This document shows, piece by piece, positions 42,585 to 54,500 of a DNA stretch of 64,000 nucleotides (position 1 is the stretch's first letter; each line of letters opens with the position of its first letter). A program made the translations under genes and the position numbers. The notes under the pieces were generated by a model. The model saw nothing but the letters and a program-made list of their open reading frames with translations. It did no database searches and had not been told where the DNA came from. The DNA comes from Chlorops oryzae. Its lineage: Eukaryota > Arthropoda > Insecta > Diptera > Chloropidae. The stretch lies in assembly GCA_020466095.1 (NCBI GenBank), contig CM035807.1, forward strand, positions 105,886,227 through 105,950,226, given 5' to 3'.

Positions 42585-45297
42585 TATATATTTTATTTTG
42601 TACAGAATTGCAATGAAAATTGCTTTCGTACAAGGAAATCTTTAAATCTCCAGAGGATTCATTAAATAGAAAAATTTTTTTTTGCAAATCCCATCGCCTT
42701 ATTAAGAGATCATGCAGGGCAAAGTTCTCTCTCTGTTTAGCATCTTAATTAATTAATCTGTTTTCCCCATGAGTTTAATGGAAGAACTTGCTATCACCGT
42801 TGAAGGACGTCAGCAATTTTGTTTCCCCAACAGCTCAACTCGAGGTTTTTTTTGAATTCTAGAAATTCAGTGTGCTAAGCTCCAAATTAAAGGTGCTTCA
42901 ATGTCATTTTTACAAGGATTATCAGACTACTTAGTGGCCCAACGAGTGCTGTGAAAATACTCAAAAAAAAAAAAAAAAAAAAATTAATAAATTTGTTCAA
43001 CTGTGCGGAAAACATGAGCAAATAATTCAATTTTTTTTCTGTTTCCCTTTCATATTTTAGCCACAATTCATGCAGCACGAGAACACATAAATGCACACAT
43101 ACATACATATGAACATGTGCGCGCATGCAACAACCTTTTATGAATATTGTTATCCATTTACATTAGAGAGGGCTCACTCGACTTAGCCGTATTTCATGCT
43201 CATTACAAATTTGTCTGCCTTACATGTTTATTATGGAGCGAAGCACGCAAAGACAATAGAAATGAATGCGCATCCAGTTAGAGCAGAAAGCCCAAGTCCG
43301 ATCCCAATCTGAAGCCGCTCCCGCACCTGATTCCGATCCCAATGCATTCGAATGGGCATATATGTCATGTATGTATGTATGTATGTATGTATATATGTAT
43401 GTATATAGAAATAGCAACAAAAACTAGTAATGGAAATGGATTTCCATCCAACCTAAATAAATCAAAAATATATTTCCGTGTTGATGCCTCTTCTTCTTCC
43501 ATTTCTTCTTTATTCTCACTGTTTTACATTTTTGCAGTGTATATCCTTTCTATTGTCTTATTTCTCGAAATCCATATGTACATACGATGGGAATGTTGTG
43601 GTATTATTATTTTTTTTTTTTTTTTTTGTTTTTCCCTCTTCTGTTTGTTTATTTTGGTTGTTTAGCAGGCATGCTTAAACTGTGTCAAACGTAAAGAGGC
43701 AGACCAGTGCATGCATGCATGTATGTGTCTGTTTGAGCCGCCATATTTAATGTGGAATGAGAACGCCTCCACCGAATGATTTTTGTTGTTTTTTTTTCGC
43801 TTCTGAGCTTTGACCAGAAATACCAGCATTTATTGCATAAACGTGAAAATTTATATCCATTTCCCGACCATCGATTATGAATGCGCCCCAAATTTCCTTT
43901 TGCTTTTGTGTTTTTTTGTTCGTTTTTCGTTTTTAAGGAATTTCAAATATTTACTGCTGCTGGCGATGGTATTTGAAATTTAGGATCACTTCAATATATA
44001 GATATGTATTTATATTTGTTTGCAAATATGTAAATTTGTAATGTGCTTCCTCTTCGCTTTAGTTTTGAATTCGTTCAAATATTTTAGATTACATCGGCTG
44101 CCATGGGATTTGATGTGATGTTCAAAAAATTTATGCTCAAAATATTTCGATTGAAATTTTTCAATTGATTCGCGGTAAAAATGACAAAAAAAAAAAAACA
44201 GATAAGGGTGTTATAGTGAGGGAAAAAACTATGTATATGAACGAACGCTAAGACGACGCCAAAAAAAAAAAAAAAATGAATGAAAATCATACTTTCAAAT
44301 TCGTTCGATTCCATTTTATAATTATTATTTGGGCTTTTTGGTCCCTAATTTTTCACATTGTAAATTGTGCCCCTACATATTTATGATTCTTATAGCAGAC
44401 CCTAGTACTGGAGGTGCTACCCCTGAAAATTGCGTTCTAAAATCCATCCTCAAAATCCTTCTGAATTCATGACTCTTTATTTTTTTATATTTGAACTGAT
44501 TATATGGGGGTGAAGGCGACAGACTGTCCCCTGAAAATTTGGCAATTTTGCCCATTTTGCCTATTAAGTATACCTGAACTACTTCGTTAAAAACAGAATG
44601 ACAAACAAACAAGGCTAAATTGGATCTCCTGTTGACTGAAATCTTTTCTATACATATATATCCAGTCCATTCGGACGCTACACACGTACGCACAAATGCT
44701 CTATACCGGCGGCACAGAACGTGCAGGCACGATAATAAAAAAGCGAGCGCTTAATGCAGCCTTCGGTGCACCGTTGGTCTCGAATTTGCTGTTTAAACTG
44801 CCGTTTGGGAAATTTATTAATAACATGAATATTTCCTTTCTGCTGTGCTTTATCGCTGCATTTTAAATAAATATGCAAATTTTTTTCATTATTTTGTTAA
44901 AAGAATTTTTTGCATTTTTTGCGTTTGGATTTCATCCGCGAATATTTGCGGCGCTGAGCTGATTAGAGCCTTTGAGCTTATTCCTTCAAGCTGAATGAGA
45001 GTGCCAGTGCGTGTTTCTAAAAAATAAATTGAATTAATTTAATTAAATTAAATAGCATTTTAAACTATTAAGTACTCAAAGCCGGCTAAATATGAACATA
45101 TAAATATTTTTTGATAGGAATTTTTCGTGAATTTTTTGGAGGTAGATTTTTCATTTGAATTTTGAGTTTAATTGAATTAAATACAAAATTTGAAAATTTT
45201 CAAATACTGCCTTTACTCAAGCACTGAATTTTGAGGACATATGTATACGCTTTATATTGTTCACAGCTCTTTCAATTAAATAAAATATTCAATGAAC
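42585..45297. other. Noncoding DNA with simple repeats
   Basis: No gene is supported. An A run lies at 42964-42983, the (ATGT)n run at 43367-43406 and T runs at 43611-43627. The other short frames are unsupported. The interval 45010-45060 is AATTAA-rich. Confidence 0.5.
43367..43406. repeat. (ATGT)n tetranucleotide run
   Basis: About 40 bp of ATGTATGT with two interruptions to ATAT. A similar but shorter run (GTATGTATGTATATATG) occurs near 62250-62275. Confidence 0.85.
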
Positions 45298-45301
45298 TTA
45301 T

Positions 45302-45505
45302 GGGCAATTCCATGAATACTGTCCCACCCGTGACGCTTATTTTTTTTTTTTTTAGGTTTTAGCTCATTTTAATGAAGACAAAGGACGTGACTTCGAAAAT
45401 ATTTTAGTTTTTGAAAGCCTTTAAAAATAGTTAGGCACTAAAATTACGCAATTTTTTTGCTCGGAATGACTGTCACGGGTGGGGCCGTTTCTCGTGGAAT
45501 TGCCC
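45302..45505. mobile_element. 204-bp MITE with 4-bp TSD (TTAT)
   Basis: The left end GGGCAATTCCATGAATACTG and the right end CTCGTGGAATTGCCC form an inverted repeat that continues inside as CCCACCCGTGAC / GTCACGGGTGGGG. TTAT flanks it on both sides (45298-45301 and 45506-45509). It is the same family as 31562-31741. The frame 45457-45639 starts inside the right arm and is not a gene. Confidence 0.88.
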
Positions 45506-45509
45506 TTAT

Positions 45510-46104
45510 GGAGAAACAGTTTAAAATTCAAAAGAGGAGACTATCAAGCGGTTTTGCATGGAGTCTCAACTATAGAGATCTGAGTGATTCAATAGAATGT
45601 TACACATCCCTTCAGAAAAGTCTTCATTCTAAAAATTGACAACAATTATATAGTTTGTCTCAAAAATTTTGTTGATTAAATTGTTTCCCACAATTTAATT
45701 GTTCTAAAAAAAATAGAAGTTTTTTTTTAAAAAAAAAAAAGAAAATTCTTCGCATGACCCCAAAAAGTGTTGGTCTGAAAATTAATTCTTGATGCACAAT
45801 TTTTTCAAAAACATTGTCTCAACAATGTGAAGTTCTTGAGAGACTTTTTTGAGTGTTCTGGAATAATTTTTTGGTCCAAAATGATGTACCTATTATTCTG
45901 GATAATATCAAAAACTATATTTGTACGTATATAATGAAGATTTGGATTTAAAAAAGAATAACCAATTCAAATAAATCCAATCGAAGCTCCACAGGCCTAC
46001 TTCGTCCACATTCAGAGGTGTTTATCCACCGCGAAAAGACATAGAATAACATTCAGTTAATTTCAAAAAAAGACAGTACATATATTCCCAATCTGTAAAA
46101 CTGA
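45510..46104. other. Noncoding DNA, nothing recognised
   Basis: AT-rich sequence with a T/A run at 45720-45741. No repeats or genes were recognised. Confidence 0.5.
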
Positions 46105-46607
46105 CCCAGCGGAAAATTATCTCCTGCATAAAAAAGTCACCAGTGATGTCATCGATGACATATAGGTGACAATGTCATGCATGACATCTTGGAGGACATG
46201 TCATCGTGGAAGGATGCTGTTCATATGCTTGACTCTCATTGGCTACTGAAATTTAAATAAGGTTTTAGCGTCAGTTCAGCGTTAGCATGAAGTGGTGTAG
46301 ATGATGAGTGCTCGACTCAGAATCCGAAGATCGCAGGCTCGATCTCTGGAAAATAGATTTTTTAAAATCTTCGAAATATTCAAAGAGAGGGCAAAGAAGA
46401 GAGTTCATCAAACTGGTTTCTATAAATTGACATTTAGAGAGAAAAGAGCAATAATGTGTTGCTCTCAAATGCTTTTTTCGCCATCTCATGACAATGTCAC
46501 CGGTGAATTCACTGTCTCTGTACAAGTGTCATATGAATTGTTATGCATATCGTCTCCAAAGTCACCGTGACTTCATCGATGATGTCAGCGGGACATTTGC
46601 CGCTGGG
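46105..46607 (-). mobile_element. MITE with TGACATCATCGATGACA word array, copy 2 (inverted)
   Basis: The ends CCCAGCGGAAAATTATCTCC and TTGCCGCTGGG form the terminal repeat. The order inside is the reverse complement of the copy at 34502-35080: TGACATATAGGTGACAATG, GACATGTCATCG, TAAGGTTTTAGCGTCAGTTC, the tRNA-like module, then AGAGCAATAATGTGTTGCTC and GATGATGTCAGCGGGACATT. It encodes nothing. The flanking bases do not form a clear duplication. Confidence 0.8.
46292..46350 (+). other. tRNA-like module inside MITE
   Basis: GTGTAGATGATGAGTGCTCG, ACTCAGAATCCGAAGATCGC, then GGCTCGATCT, a B-box decayed at two positions compared with the copy at 34830-34893. Being in the same relative place in both MITE copies, it is part of the element and not an independent insertion. 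Confidence 0.6.
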
Positions 46608-48456
46608 GCTCTATGGTCTACTCCGTGGTCTTTTTGCTGGTCGTTACACACCGATGAATAAATTTAATATGTGGCCACACCACACAAATTGCATTAAAAT
46701 TTCGTATGTATAAAACATTGAAAATTAAAACCGCATAACAAAACCACCGGGCCGCTTAAGTAGTGCATGATAAGATAAGATATGCTTTTGTTTAATTTAA
46801 CAGCATTCGAGTTATAAAAGGATATCACGAAAGCGCGGCACATTTCAAGCCCTTTACAAATAGACGATTTGACTGTCACGTTTACATATTCATTTTCTCA
46901 TGTTGGAATGAAGTCACATTCACCTTAATGCCAACTTGCATGCATACAGAAGGGACACACATACTTTGTGTGTGCCCATGAGAGCGAAAGAGAGACAAGA
47001 ACACGAACAGGGACATTGAGGGAGAGCACCTATATTTGGAGTAAAAGTGCTGCAAGTATGCAATTAATTTTGAAATTGCATGTGGAATGCATATAAATGA
47101 TGCCACTTGAACTCAGTACAAAAACATTCAAAAAGTGCCACTCGATGTATGGATGTGAGTTGTGTGCTCGTATGGGCTTCGGTCCTTGTTGTGTGTGTGA
47201 GAGCGTGCGTGTGTTTCCGGTACGTGTGCGTGAAATTGTGAAAAAGACATGCAGCAGGCGGTGCTGCAACAGAAAATGCTATGCTACAAGCTGTATTTAA
47301 GTGGCCACGTCATTAGGGATTGCAGTTAAAACAGGGAAGATCGTTTTACTCCCAACTTTTGTATGTCCAACTGGGTTTTTGGCCAAGCTTTTTGTTCGAC
47401 TGTCAAGTGCCGACAACGACGATGTCGACGACGACGATGTCGACGACTGCCTCCTTCTAATTCAGTGGAATTGCATAATCAAAATAATGAACATATTTCG
47501 CTTTATTGTTACGATTGTTCCGCATTATTTCGAGCAGCTATCGTCGTAGTCCGTCGCATTCATCCTTTGCGTGCTTGCCATCTCCATTTCGTTGGATTTG
47601 TCGCCCAATGTCTTTGTTGTTCAAATTTCTTGAACAGCATTTCGTTGTTCTTTTTCTTGTATTTTCGTGTTTCGGTTGTTGGTTTTCGTGTTTGCGCTTT
47701 TCCTTACTTCCAATTTTTGCTTTTCTTTTATTTTTTATTTAATTTTTATTTTATTTTATATTTTTTTAATATTTACTGCTCTTTCATTTCCATTGGAAAG
47801 TTGCAAAGACAGCACCCACCCTCGCCACTTGATGGAAGTGCACTTAGTCAGCAATGCAACAATGTTATTAGATATTTTCATGCTTGTTGAAAGCTAAGTT
47901 AACATTCTTACGCTTTTAAGAGCTTGAAAAGTGGCACTTGATATGCGGAGGGATGTGTTCATTTGTACAATAAAACTGTTACAAGTTGGCATGCCATTGA
48001 AGATTCACGTTTGTGAAGGTACTCTTCGTGCTCGCACTCGAATGGAATCTCGTGTAGTAAATTAGCTCAAAGTCAAAAGAGCAAAATCGTGCAGTTAATC
48101 AAGCTACAGAAAATAATAAAATTAAGAAGAATTCAGGAAAGTTTCCATGTTATTGTACATTTGTGCATTTGAATAAACTTTTTCGGTATACACTTTCTCA
48201 TGCATGCCAAATTCAGTTGGTTTGGGCAAACATAAAAAAAAAACAACCAAAAACGAAAAAAAAGAAAAGTTTGTCTTTGTTTTGTCTTCTTGATTAGTTC
48301 TTAGAGTAACTAAAATTGACTTCATTTCGGTTGCTTCGAGTCTTAATTGTCTTAACTATTATTTATCTTATATAAAATATTCTTAAGGACTCTCGATGGG
48401 TCGATGAGTGACCTAAGCGTGGCACTCCATCCACCGAAGAGCATTGGTGACCACTC

Positions 48457-48457
<1 letters not shown>
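46608..48457. other. Noncoding DNA, nothing recognised
   Basis: No gene is supported. A GAC/GTC-rich patch lies at 47410-47450 (GACGATGTCGACGACGACGA). The 175-codon plus frame at 47363-47890 reads through this patch and a TTTTATTT-rich stretch and has no domain pattern. Confidence 0.5.

Positions 48458-48492
<35 letters not shown>
48458..48492. repeat. (TTA)n run, LINE 3' side
   Basis: About 11 uninterrupted TAT/TTA trinucleotides. On the minus strand it is (TAA)n and directly follows the 3' untranslated part of the LINE remnant, so it is either that element's tail or the target repeat into which it inserted. Confidence 0.85.
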
Positions 48493-48493
<1 letters not shown>

Positions 48494-48838
48494 GAGTTTC
48501 GCACAGTCCGGAGACTGGTATTTACGCGTTCCGGGTCTTAAAGACCAAGGAACTGCGCTCTGTTGGGGTGCAATCCAGGTTTTGCACCCATAGTTGAGTA
48601 TGCTTTTATCTTATGTGTCAAGAGATTCTCTAATGATGGCTGCTGCTTTTAGAAGTACGGCTTTTTGCATTTCGTCTATTACTTTTTTGTGCGTATTTAA
48701 TTCTTTAATTGCTGATGTTGTTTCGTAGGGTATAGAGCCCAGTGAGCTTATTACAATTGGCAAGATTTTAACTGTTTTCAGATTTTGGGTGGATTTTAAA
48801 TATTGAGCTAATGGAAGATACTTTGTTTTTTTCGTGGT
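48494..48838 (-). mobile_element. 5'-truncated Dong/R4-like LINE between TTA repeats
   Basis: On the minus strand the piece contains 75 codons of LINE ORF end, a stop and about 115 bp of untranslated sequence, and both edges abut TTA/TAA microsatellites (48458-48492 and 48839-48892). Dong of the silkworm, in the R4 clade, is known to insert in TAA repeats, so the flanks and the protein type agree. The 5' truncation is typical of target-primed reverse transcription. Confidence 0.75.
48611..48838 (-). pseudogene. LINE ORF C-terminus, Dong/R4-like, intact frame
   Basis: The minus-strand frame reads TTKKTKYLPLAQYLKS, then NLKTVKILPIVISSLGSIP, then KVIDEMQKAVLLKAAIIRES and LDT before TAA (48611-48613). 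The order KYxxLAxxxxxxxxxKxVxIxPIVIxxLGxIP...Q(K)AVLLxxAxIxRxxL is the common end of R4/Dong-type reverse transcriptase proteins. No stop or frameshift interrupts it, which suggests a fairly recent insertion. The reverse transcriptase core and endonuclease are missing because of 5' truncation. The frame has no own start and cannot be a gene. Confidence 0.8.
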
Positions 48839-48892
48839 TATTGTTATTATTATTATTATTATTAATATAATTATTATAATTATTATTATTTT
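48839..48892. repeat. (TTA)n run, LINE 5' side
   Basis: TATTGTTATTATTATTATTA followed by an imperfect AATATAATTATTATAATTAT part. It matches the trinucleotide at the other edge of the LINE remnant. Confidence 0.8.
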
Positions 48893-49058
48893 TACTCAGG
48901 AAATGAAGCAGGTTGACTCAACTTATAAATCTCAGTATTTCTAAGGGATTAAAGTGACTTGAAACTTAGTGGCCCATTACACTAGCTTACACCATTTTTT
49001 GCAGCTGATCTAAATGTACTTTTTTATGGATTTTGGCATTCTTAACACGAAAAAAATA

Positions 49059-49827
49059 CCCAGCATAATTAGAGTATATTAGTTCTGTGTGGATCTTGTA
49101 ACAGCAAGAACTAAGCTCCGTAGATATAAACAAATGTATATATTTTTGATCTGGATCGAAAACTAAATCGATTATGGCATGTCCGTCGGTCTGTGGTCGA
49201 ATCTCCTTCCAAACGGTTGAACCAATCACGCTAAAATTTGGAGCACAGGAATATTAGAGAACGATCCTAAGAGAAAATGGGCGATAACCGTCCACTGCCA
49301 CGACCAAAATTGAGGTTTTTTTTAAACACTTCGACGTAAAAATCGTAGAAGCTTCAAAATCGAAAAATTGGTTAACCAAGGCGAATGAAAGATGTAAGAG
49401 AAAGGTTGATAGGTTTCGCCCATTGTCAAAACATGGTCTGTCAATATTGTCAGAACCCTGGGTATCTCAAAGTCATGCTTAACCGACCTTACAAGTTACA
49501 AGCATTTTACTGAAAACACATTAAATTCATTTGTGGGCGTGGCAGTTGGCGGATGTCTCCCATTTTTACTTAGGATCATACTCGAATCCCGATATACATG
49601 TGTGCCAAATTTCGACTTGGTTGGTCCAGCCGTTTCGGAAGAGATCCGGACACAGACGGACGGAAAGACGGACAGACAGACGGACAGACAGACAGATAGA
49701 CGGACATATCTAAATCGATTCAGTTTTTGATCCTGATCATTTCTATATATATTTGTCTATATCTCCGGAGCTTAGTTCTCCCTGTTACAAGATTTGCACA
49801 AAACTAATATACCCCGCTTACGCTGGG
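49059..49827 (+). mobile_element. 769-bp mini-me-like element with long terminal inverted repeats, TA TSD
   Basis: The left end CCCAGCATAATTAGAGTATA and the complement of the right end CCCAGCGTAAGCGGGGTATA stay alignable for about 120 bp (TATTAGTTnTGTG, ATCTTGTAACAG, ACTAAGCTCCG, GATCnGGATCnAAAACT, ATGTCCGTC). Each terminus is flanked by TA (49057-49058 and 49828-49829). A GTCY-type run (GACGGACGGAAAGACGGACA) lies inside the right arm at 49656-49706. No protein is encoded. mini-me was described as retroposon-like; the ends here look like those of a DNA element. Confidence 0.75.
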
Positions 49828-49829
49828 TA

Positions 49830-50738
49830 TAATAAAGCTATCACATTTTTCATTCATCGTCATCCAACAAACCGATCAGGTGCGAAATAATTTTGTTTTT
49901 CATTTTATATTTAAAGTCGATTCTTTACCCTACAAAATGAGATATTAGTTTTCAAATTCTATAGATAAATGCCAGACTTATAATTTTCTGAGTGAAGCAA
50001 TAAAAGCAAAATAATCAATGAAACTGATAATTTTAAGCTTTAAAGTATGCAACGTATTTTTTTCATAGAGCTCCAATTTGTCATTTTCATTGCGTTTAAA
50101 AAATTCAGTGTTTAATAGCGTTTGTGAAGAGGTTTAGGATATCTTCGGGACTGTTAGTCATGAGACTTCTGTTCCTTTTGGCCTGCTGGATGCCTATATG
50201 GGCTCTTTAGTACTTATTTGGGTTATGTTTCTCATATTTCCGTCCAGATATCTATGGCAACTTTATTTAATTACCATTAATTTATGAATGATTTTGATTT
50301 GAACTACTCTTTGAGCTCAAAAAGAAAAATCACTAGCTTGTTCCATGATTGCATGCATATAGCCCAAATGAAGTGATACCTACTTTCGACTATGAAGAAT
50401 AAAAGCTGAAGAAGAGCGATAGGAAACAAAATAGTATTTATCCTCAGGCTTGCCAATTAGAATTTCCTGGAAACAAATTCACTTCATTGCTGTTTAAAGA
50501 CCGTTAAATGAAGCCCTTCTATTAGATTTGGCAAGCCATCATTTTATTTACTAATTGCAACTGAATTAATGCAAACATTATTTCACCTATCAAGTCGATA
50601 TATGTATGTATGTATTTGCAAAACAATTTATACACAAATTGATGTTGTACTTACAACTACAATTATATATAGGTATAGTGAAAATATACGTAGTACAATT
50701 ACATTTAATTGATTGTAATCAAGACGATTTCAACTTAA
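49830..50738. other. Noncoding DNA, nothing recognised
   Basis: AT-rich, with no supported gene or repeat. Confidence 0.5.
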
Positions 50739-51508
50739 CCCAGCGAAAATTCGAGCATGCGTGACAAAGTCATCGATGATTTCATCAATGATATCAATAT
50801 ACCACCGCCTCATAAATGGTTTAGTCAAATTGGCTGTATTTTTTTTTTTTAACCGGTCTCAAAAAGTGTGGCCGAGAATTCAGCTGCGCACTTACTTATG
50901 GCTACACCTTGTAACCCTTTCAATAATTTATTTCGTATCTATGAAAAATTTCAAGCTGTACTAACCGAACCGAAAAAACTTCATATATTAGTAGCTACAA
51001 ATTGCAAAAATCTCAAAAAATGTTTCACCTCTTTTTAACTTTTCTGGCCTATGGCTTCCAAGCCAATAAGAATATTTTGCAATTTTTTAGATTTGAATAT
51101 AAAAAAATTATAGCTTAACAGCTTCTTCAAGTACACGGACTGCATCCGAGCGCTCCTTGATACCGTTTTGCCACTGCAAAGCTGAACAATTTTTTTCCAA
51201 AAATCAGACGAAAAAACTCAAAATAATCTTTTGGATATACTCGAAATTTTGTTGTCCAACGCAAATGGTTCAGAACTGTGAAAATAATTTCAACTAGTTT
51301 CATTCCCATTTTGTACCCATTCCCTAACGAGAACATGGTCATCGTGAAGGCCGGCAATTACACCAAACTTCGATGACCAACTCATCAACGTGTCACTAGT
51401 GAACGCCAATGCCATTCATGTAGAAATGGGGGTTTGAATTGGGAGTCTTCGCTGCTACAATGTCATGTTGAAGTCATCGATGCTGTCATGGGAATATTTT
51501 CGGCTGGG
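50739..51508. mobile_element. 770-bp MITE related to the TGACATC-word elements
   Basis: The ends CCCAGCGAAAATTCGAGCAT and AATATTTTCGGCTGGG are inverted repeats. The arms carry AAGTCATCGATGATTTCATC at the left and TGAAGTCATCGATGCTGTCA at the right, the same word as in the elements at 34502 and 46105. The middle is different and includes part of the unclassified repeat of 15940-16331 on the minus strand. I saw no tRNA-like module in this one. Confidence 0.75.
50805..50990 (-). repeat. Unclassified interspersed repeat, partial copy 3
   Basis: On the minus strand it shares CATAAGTAAGTGCGCAGCTG, AATTCTCGGCCAC and CAATTTGACTAAACC with copies 1 and 2. It lies inside the MITE at 50739-51508, either as a nested insertion or because the repeat is the interior of a related longer element. 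Confidence 0.6.
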
Positions 51509-54500
51509 ATATAATGAAACTTAATTACTGCATAACCATATTCATTTTCTCAAACAATTAATACAAAATTCTATTCGTATCGCAATTTATAAGTCCTCTC
51601 ATAATTAAACTCTCAAGGCATAAATTTGTAGAGCTGAGTTTTTGACAGGCGGTTTTCTTTTAAATGAAACAAGAGCTGTAATCTGAAGAGCTTTTAATTC
51701 AATTTTTTTTACGTTTTTTTTTTTTTATCTTGATACCTACTTATGAATGTAAATTAGTTAAGCTATATTGTAGGAATATCCTTGCGAGACACACATTGAA
51801 AGTGTAGCAAAATTTTTCGCTGACACTTCATCAAGTTATTAAAATTGTATGCGAACACGCGCGGCTGCACTCCAGCTTCGAGGGAGAGAAAGAGAAATAG
51901 AAAGACAATGAACGAAAAGGATAGTGAGAAAAAAGGAAAGGAGTGAAAAGAGCTCAGCTCAGCATTATGAGAACGTAGCAGGATGAGAAATGAAATGAAC
52001 AAAAAATGTAAAAAAAAAAAAAAAATGTTAATTACAATTGTCTTCAGTGGCAATTCTCGACGGGCGAGCGTCCTTTGTAATTATGCAGCACACTGCAGTG
52101 CAGTGCCAACGAGATGACGTAGAAGATGGCAAAGACGATGAGGACGACGACGCCTATGACGACAACAACAACGACAATGCCAGTGGTGTATATGAGAATA
52201 GCATGCTATAGGAATATTGTTCTGACACGCTACTGCAAAAGCATAACTCATTAAAAATTGCCAACTCATCTGCTTGTGCACATACTTATACAATATAAAG
52301 AATAAATAAGAAAGTCCTTGAAGAGCTAAAAAAGAGCCTAAGTTGGAATAATGCATGTTGGCTTTTGGACTCCATAGTCTGTGGAACACACACACACACA
52401 AACGCACACTTTAACAGAAAATGACAATGGACTTATATACGTAAATGTGACAAGCGGCGCCGAAGGGACATCATTGTCCTAGTCTTCACAGGGCTTCGCC
52501 CTTCGGTTATACGCTTAAATCAGGAAAATTAAATATCGTAATTTAAAGTTTCGTTCAATGGATAAGATCATCTATTTTCATTGAATTTCTCTTTCTGAAA
52601 TGAATGAATGGATATAGTTATTGATGATCTTACCCCCTTCGCCGCTTATCTGTAATGAGAAAATGATGTGTATAAAAAACGAATGAAAGGATGAAAACTT
52701 CAACAAAATCACTTGTCATACTGATTGTGAATGAAGAGTTTAACCAAAAACATCGTCTGTAAGGATACAAAGAAGACAGACAATTTATTTCATCAAAAAA
52801 TAACTAATATTCCGGTTGTACTCTCCCATGTCCTTTCTTGTTAATTTTATTTTATTTAAAACTGCAAACGAAGCAGAAAAATTTTTGCTGTTTGCTTCTC
52901 GAAATAATTAAAATTTTCTCTGCTGATTTTGCATTTTCTTCTATGCCATTTCTTGCCAAATTTGTATATGCATTACAGAGAAATGCTGATATAAATTTTT
53001 GATAATTGTATTGTTGGCACTTTTGTATGAAAACAAGTGAAAACATATGACCCGATTGCAGGAGTTGGCAGAAGTCCTTGTATGCTTAGAAAATTAAAAT
53101 GCCATTCCTTTGGATGGATGGAAAATCAATTTGCTTCTTGTTTTTTTTTTTTGTTTTCTTATTGAGAAAGCAAATCGGAAAAACGAATGGTAGATTATAA
53201 ATCCTGACGCTTCGTGAAAAACTATCGCTTCAAGTTGAAACGGAAACGGCAACGGCAACGGCTTCGGAAACGGATATGGCAGCCATGTTGCCAGCCAACA
53301 AAATCAACGAAGCCATCTTTACATTTATTGATGAGCAGAGACGGTCAAGTTATTTGAGGTATTCATTATGTTTATATATTGCTGCTCCCATTTAGAGCGG
53401 ATGAAACGAAAATTAGATGCTTAAATCTTTGTAGACTTTACAGATGTACATAGCTATGTCTGCGCTGCCTACTTCATTTTTCCCCATCGCTATTCTCCGA
53501 TGCAAGATATTGATTAATTAGTGCATTAATTTTGCTAAATTACATCGATACATCAGGGAAATCAAAGTAATTTGTCAAAATTAACCTGAAGACCCTCTGG
53601 GTGTAAATAAATTCATCGTAATGAAGGCTTTATGCATATAACTATACTATATATATATATATTGCTTTGAGGGCTCTTTGCGCTTCTTTACATCCGTATG
53701 AGAATATTTGGTCGAACGAAATTTGATTGAAATAGTAGCCAATGTTTTGGCTTTATGATCATTAATTGAAGGCTATGGAAAATTTGTCAATGATGATGAT
53801 GATGATTCAAACAAAAAATAAAAATAATAATGAAAATATCGAATCCACTTTTGGGATCTGATATTATTACAAAAAAAAAAATGGAAATAAATCGAATAAA
53901 AGCGGTATTAATCAGATGAAATGATGGAATTTTTTTTTTATTATTTTCTTTTATCCTTTGAGTGCGTCATTTGCTGGAAGTTTAATTAATAGTTTCAGTA
54001 TGCCATTGAAATATTTCAATTAAAGCTTCATATATTTATCTGTCGATTTTTATCAAACTTTTGATGAGGAAAACAAAATGTGTCGAAATTTATGGGAATT
54101 CAAAGGATTCGTTATTCTCTTTTCGTTTTCGCTTATATTTTTACTCTATGCTGTCAAAAGTTTTTCAAGTTCTTGCAAGAGAGTCTGACTGACGAGTTTT
54201 ACACTTTGATGAGTTTTTTTTTTTTTTTTCAAACCAGTGTTCCTCTTTTCGTTCCATATGAACTTAAGTGCTTTTAAGTAGGTTTAAGTGGAAGCACAGC
54301 ATGTTGTTACTCCCAGACATATCGTCAGTCTTCTACAGTTTTTCACTTGAAAAATTTTCAAGTTGGTTGTCTTGACTTCAAAGGGCCGACTTCTGATAAA
54401 CATTTTGTATATTATATTAAAGCGTTTTGCCTGAAATCCTATCAACTTAAATTTACTACGAAAACGCATCTTTGAAAAGCTTAACAAAACCACATATCAG

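Noticed and set aside
47363..47890. 175-codon plus frame
   Set aside because: It crosses a GAC repeat and a Phe-rich TTTTA stretch; composition and overlap with two other frames suggest chance.
52455..52510. CCGAAGGG / CCCTTCGG inverted repeat as a MITE or terminator
   Set aside because: The arms are only 8 bp and no flanking duplication or second copy was seen.
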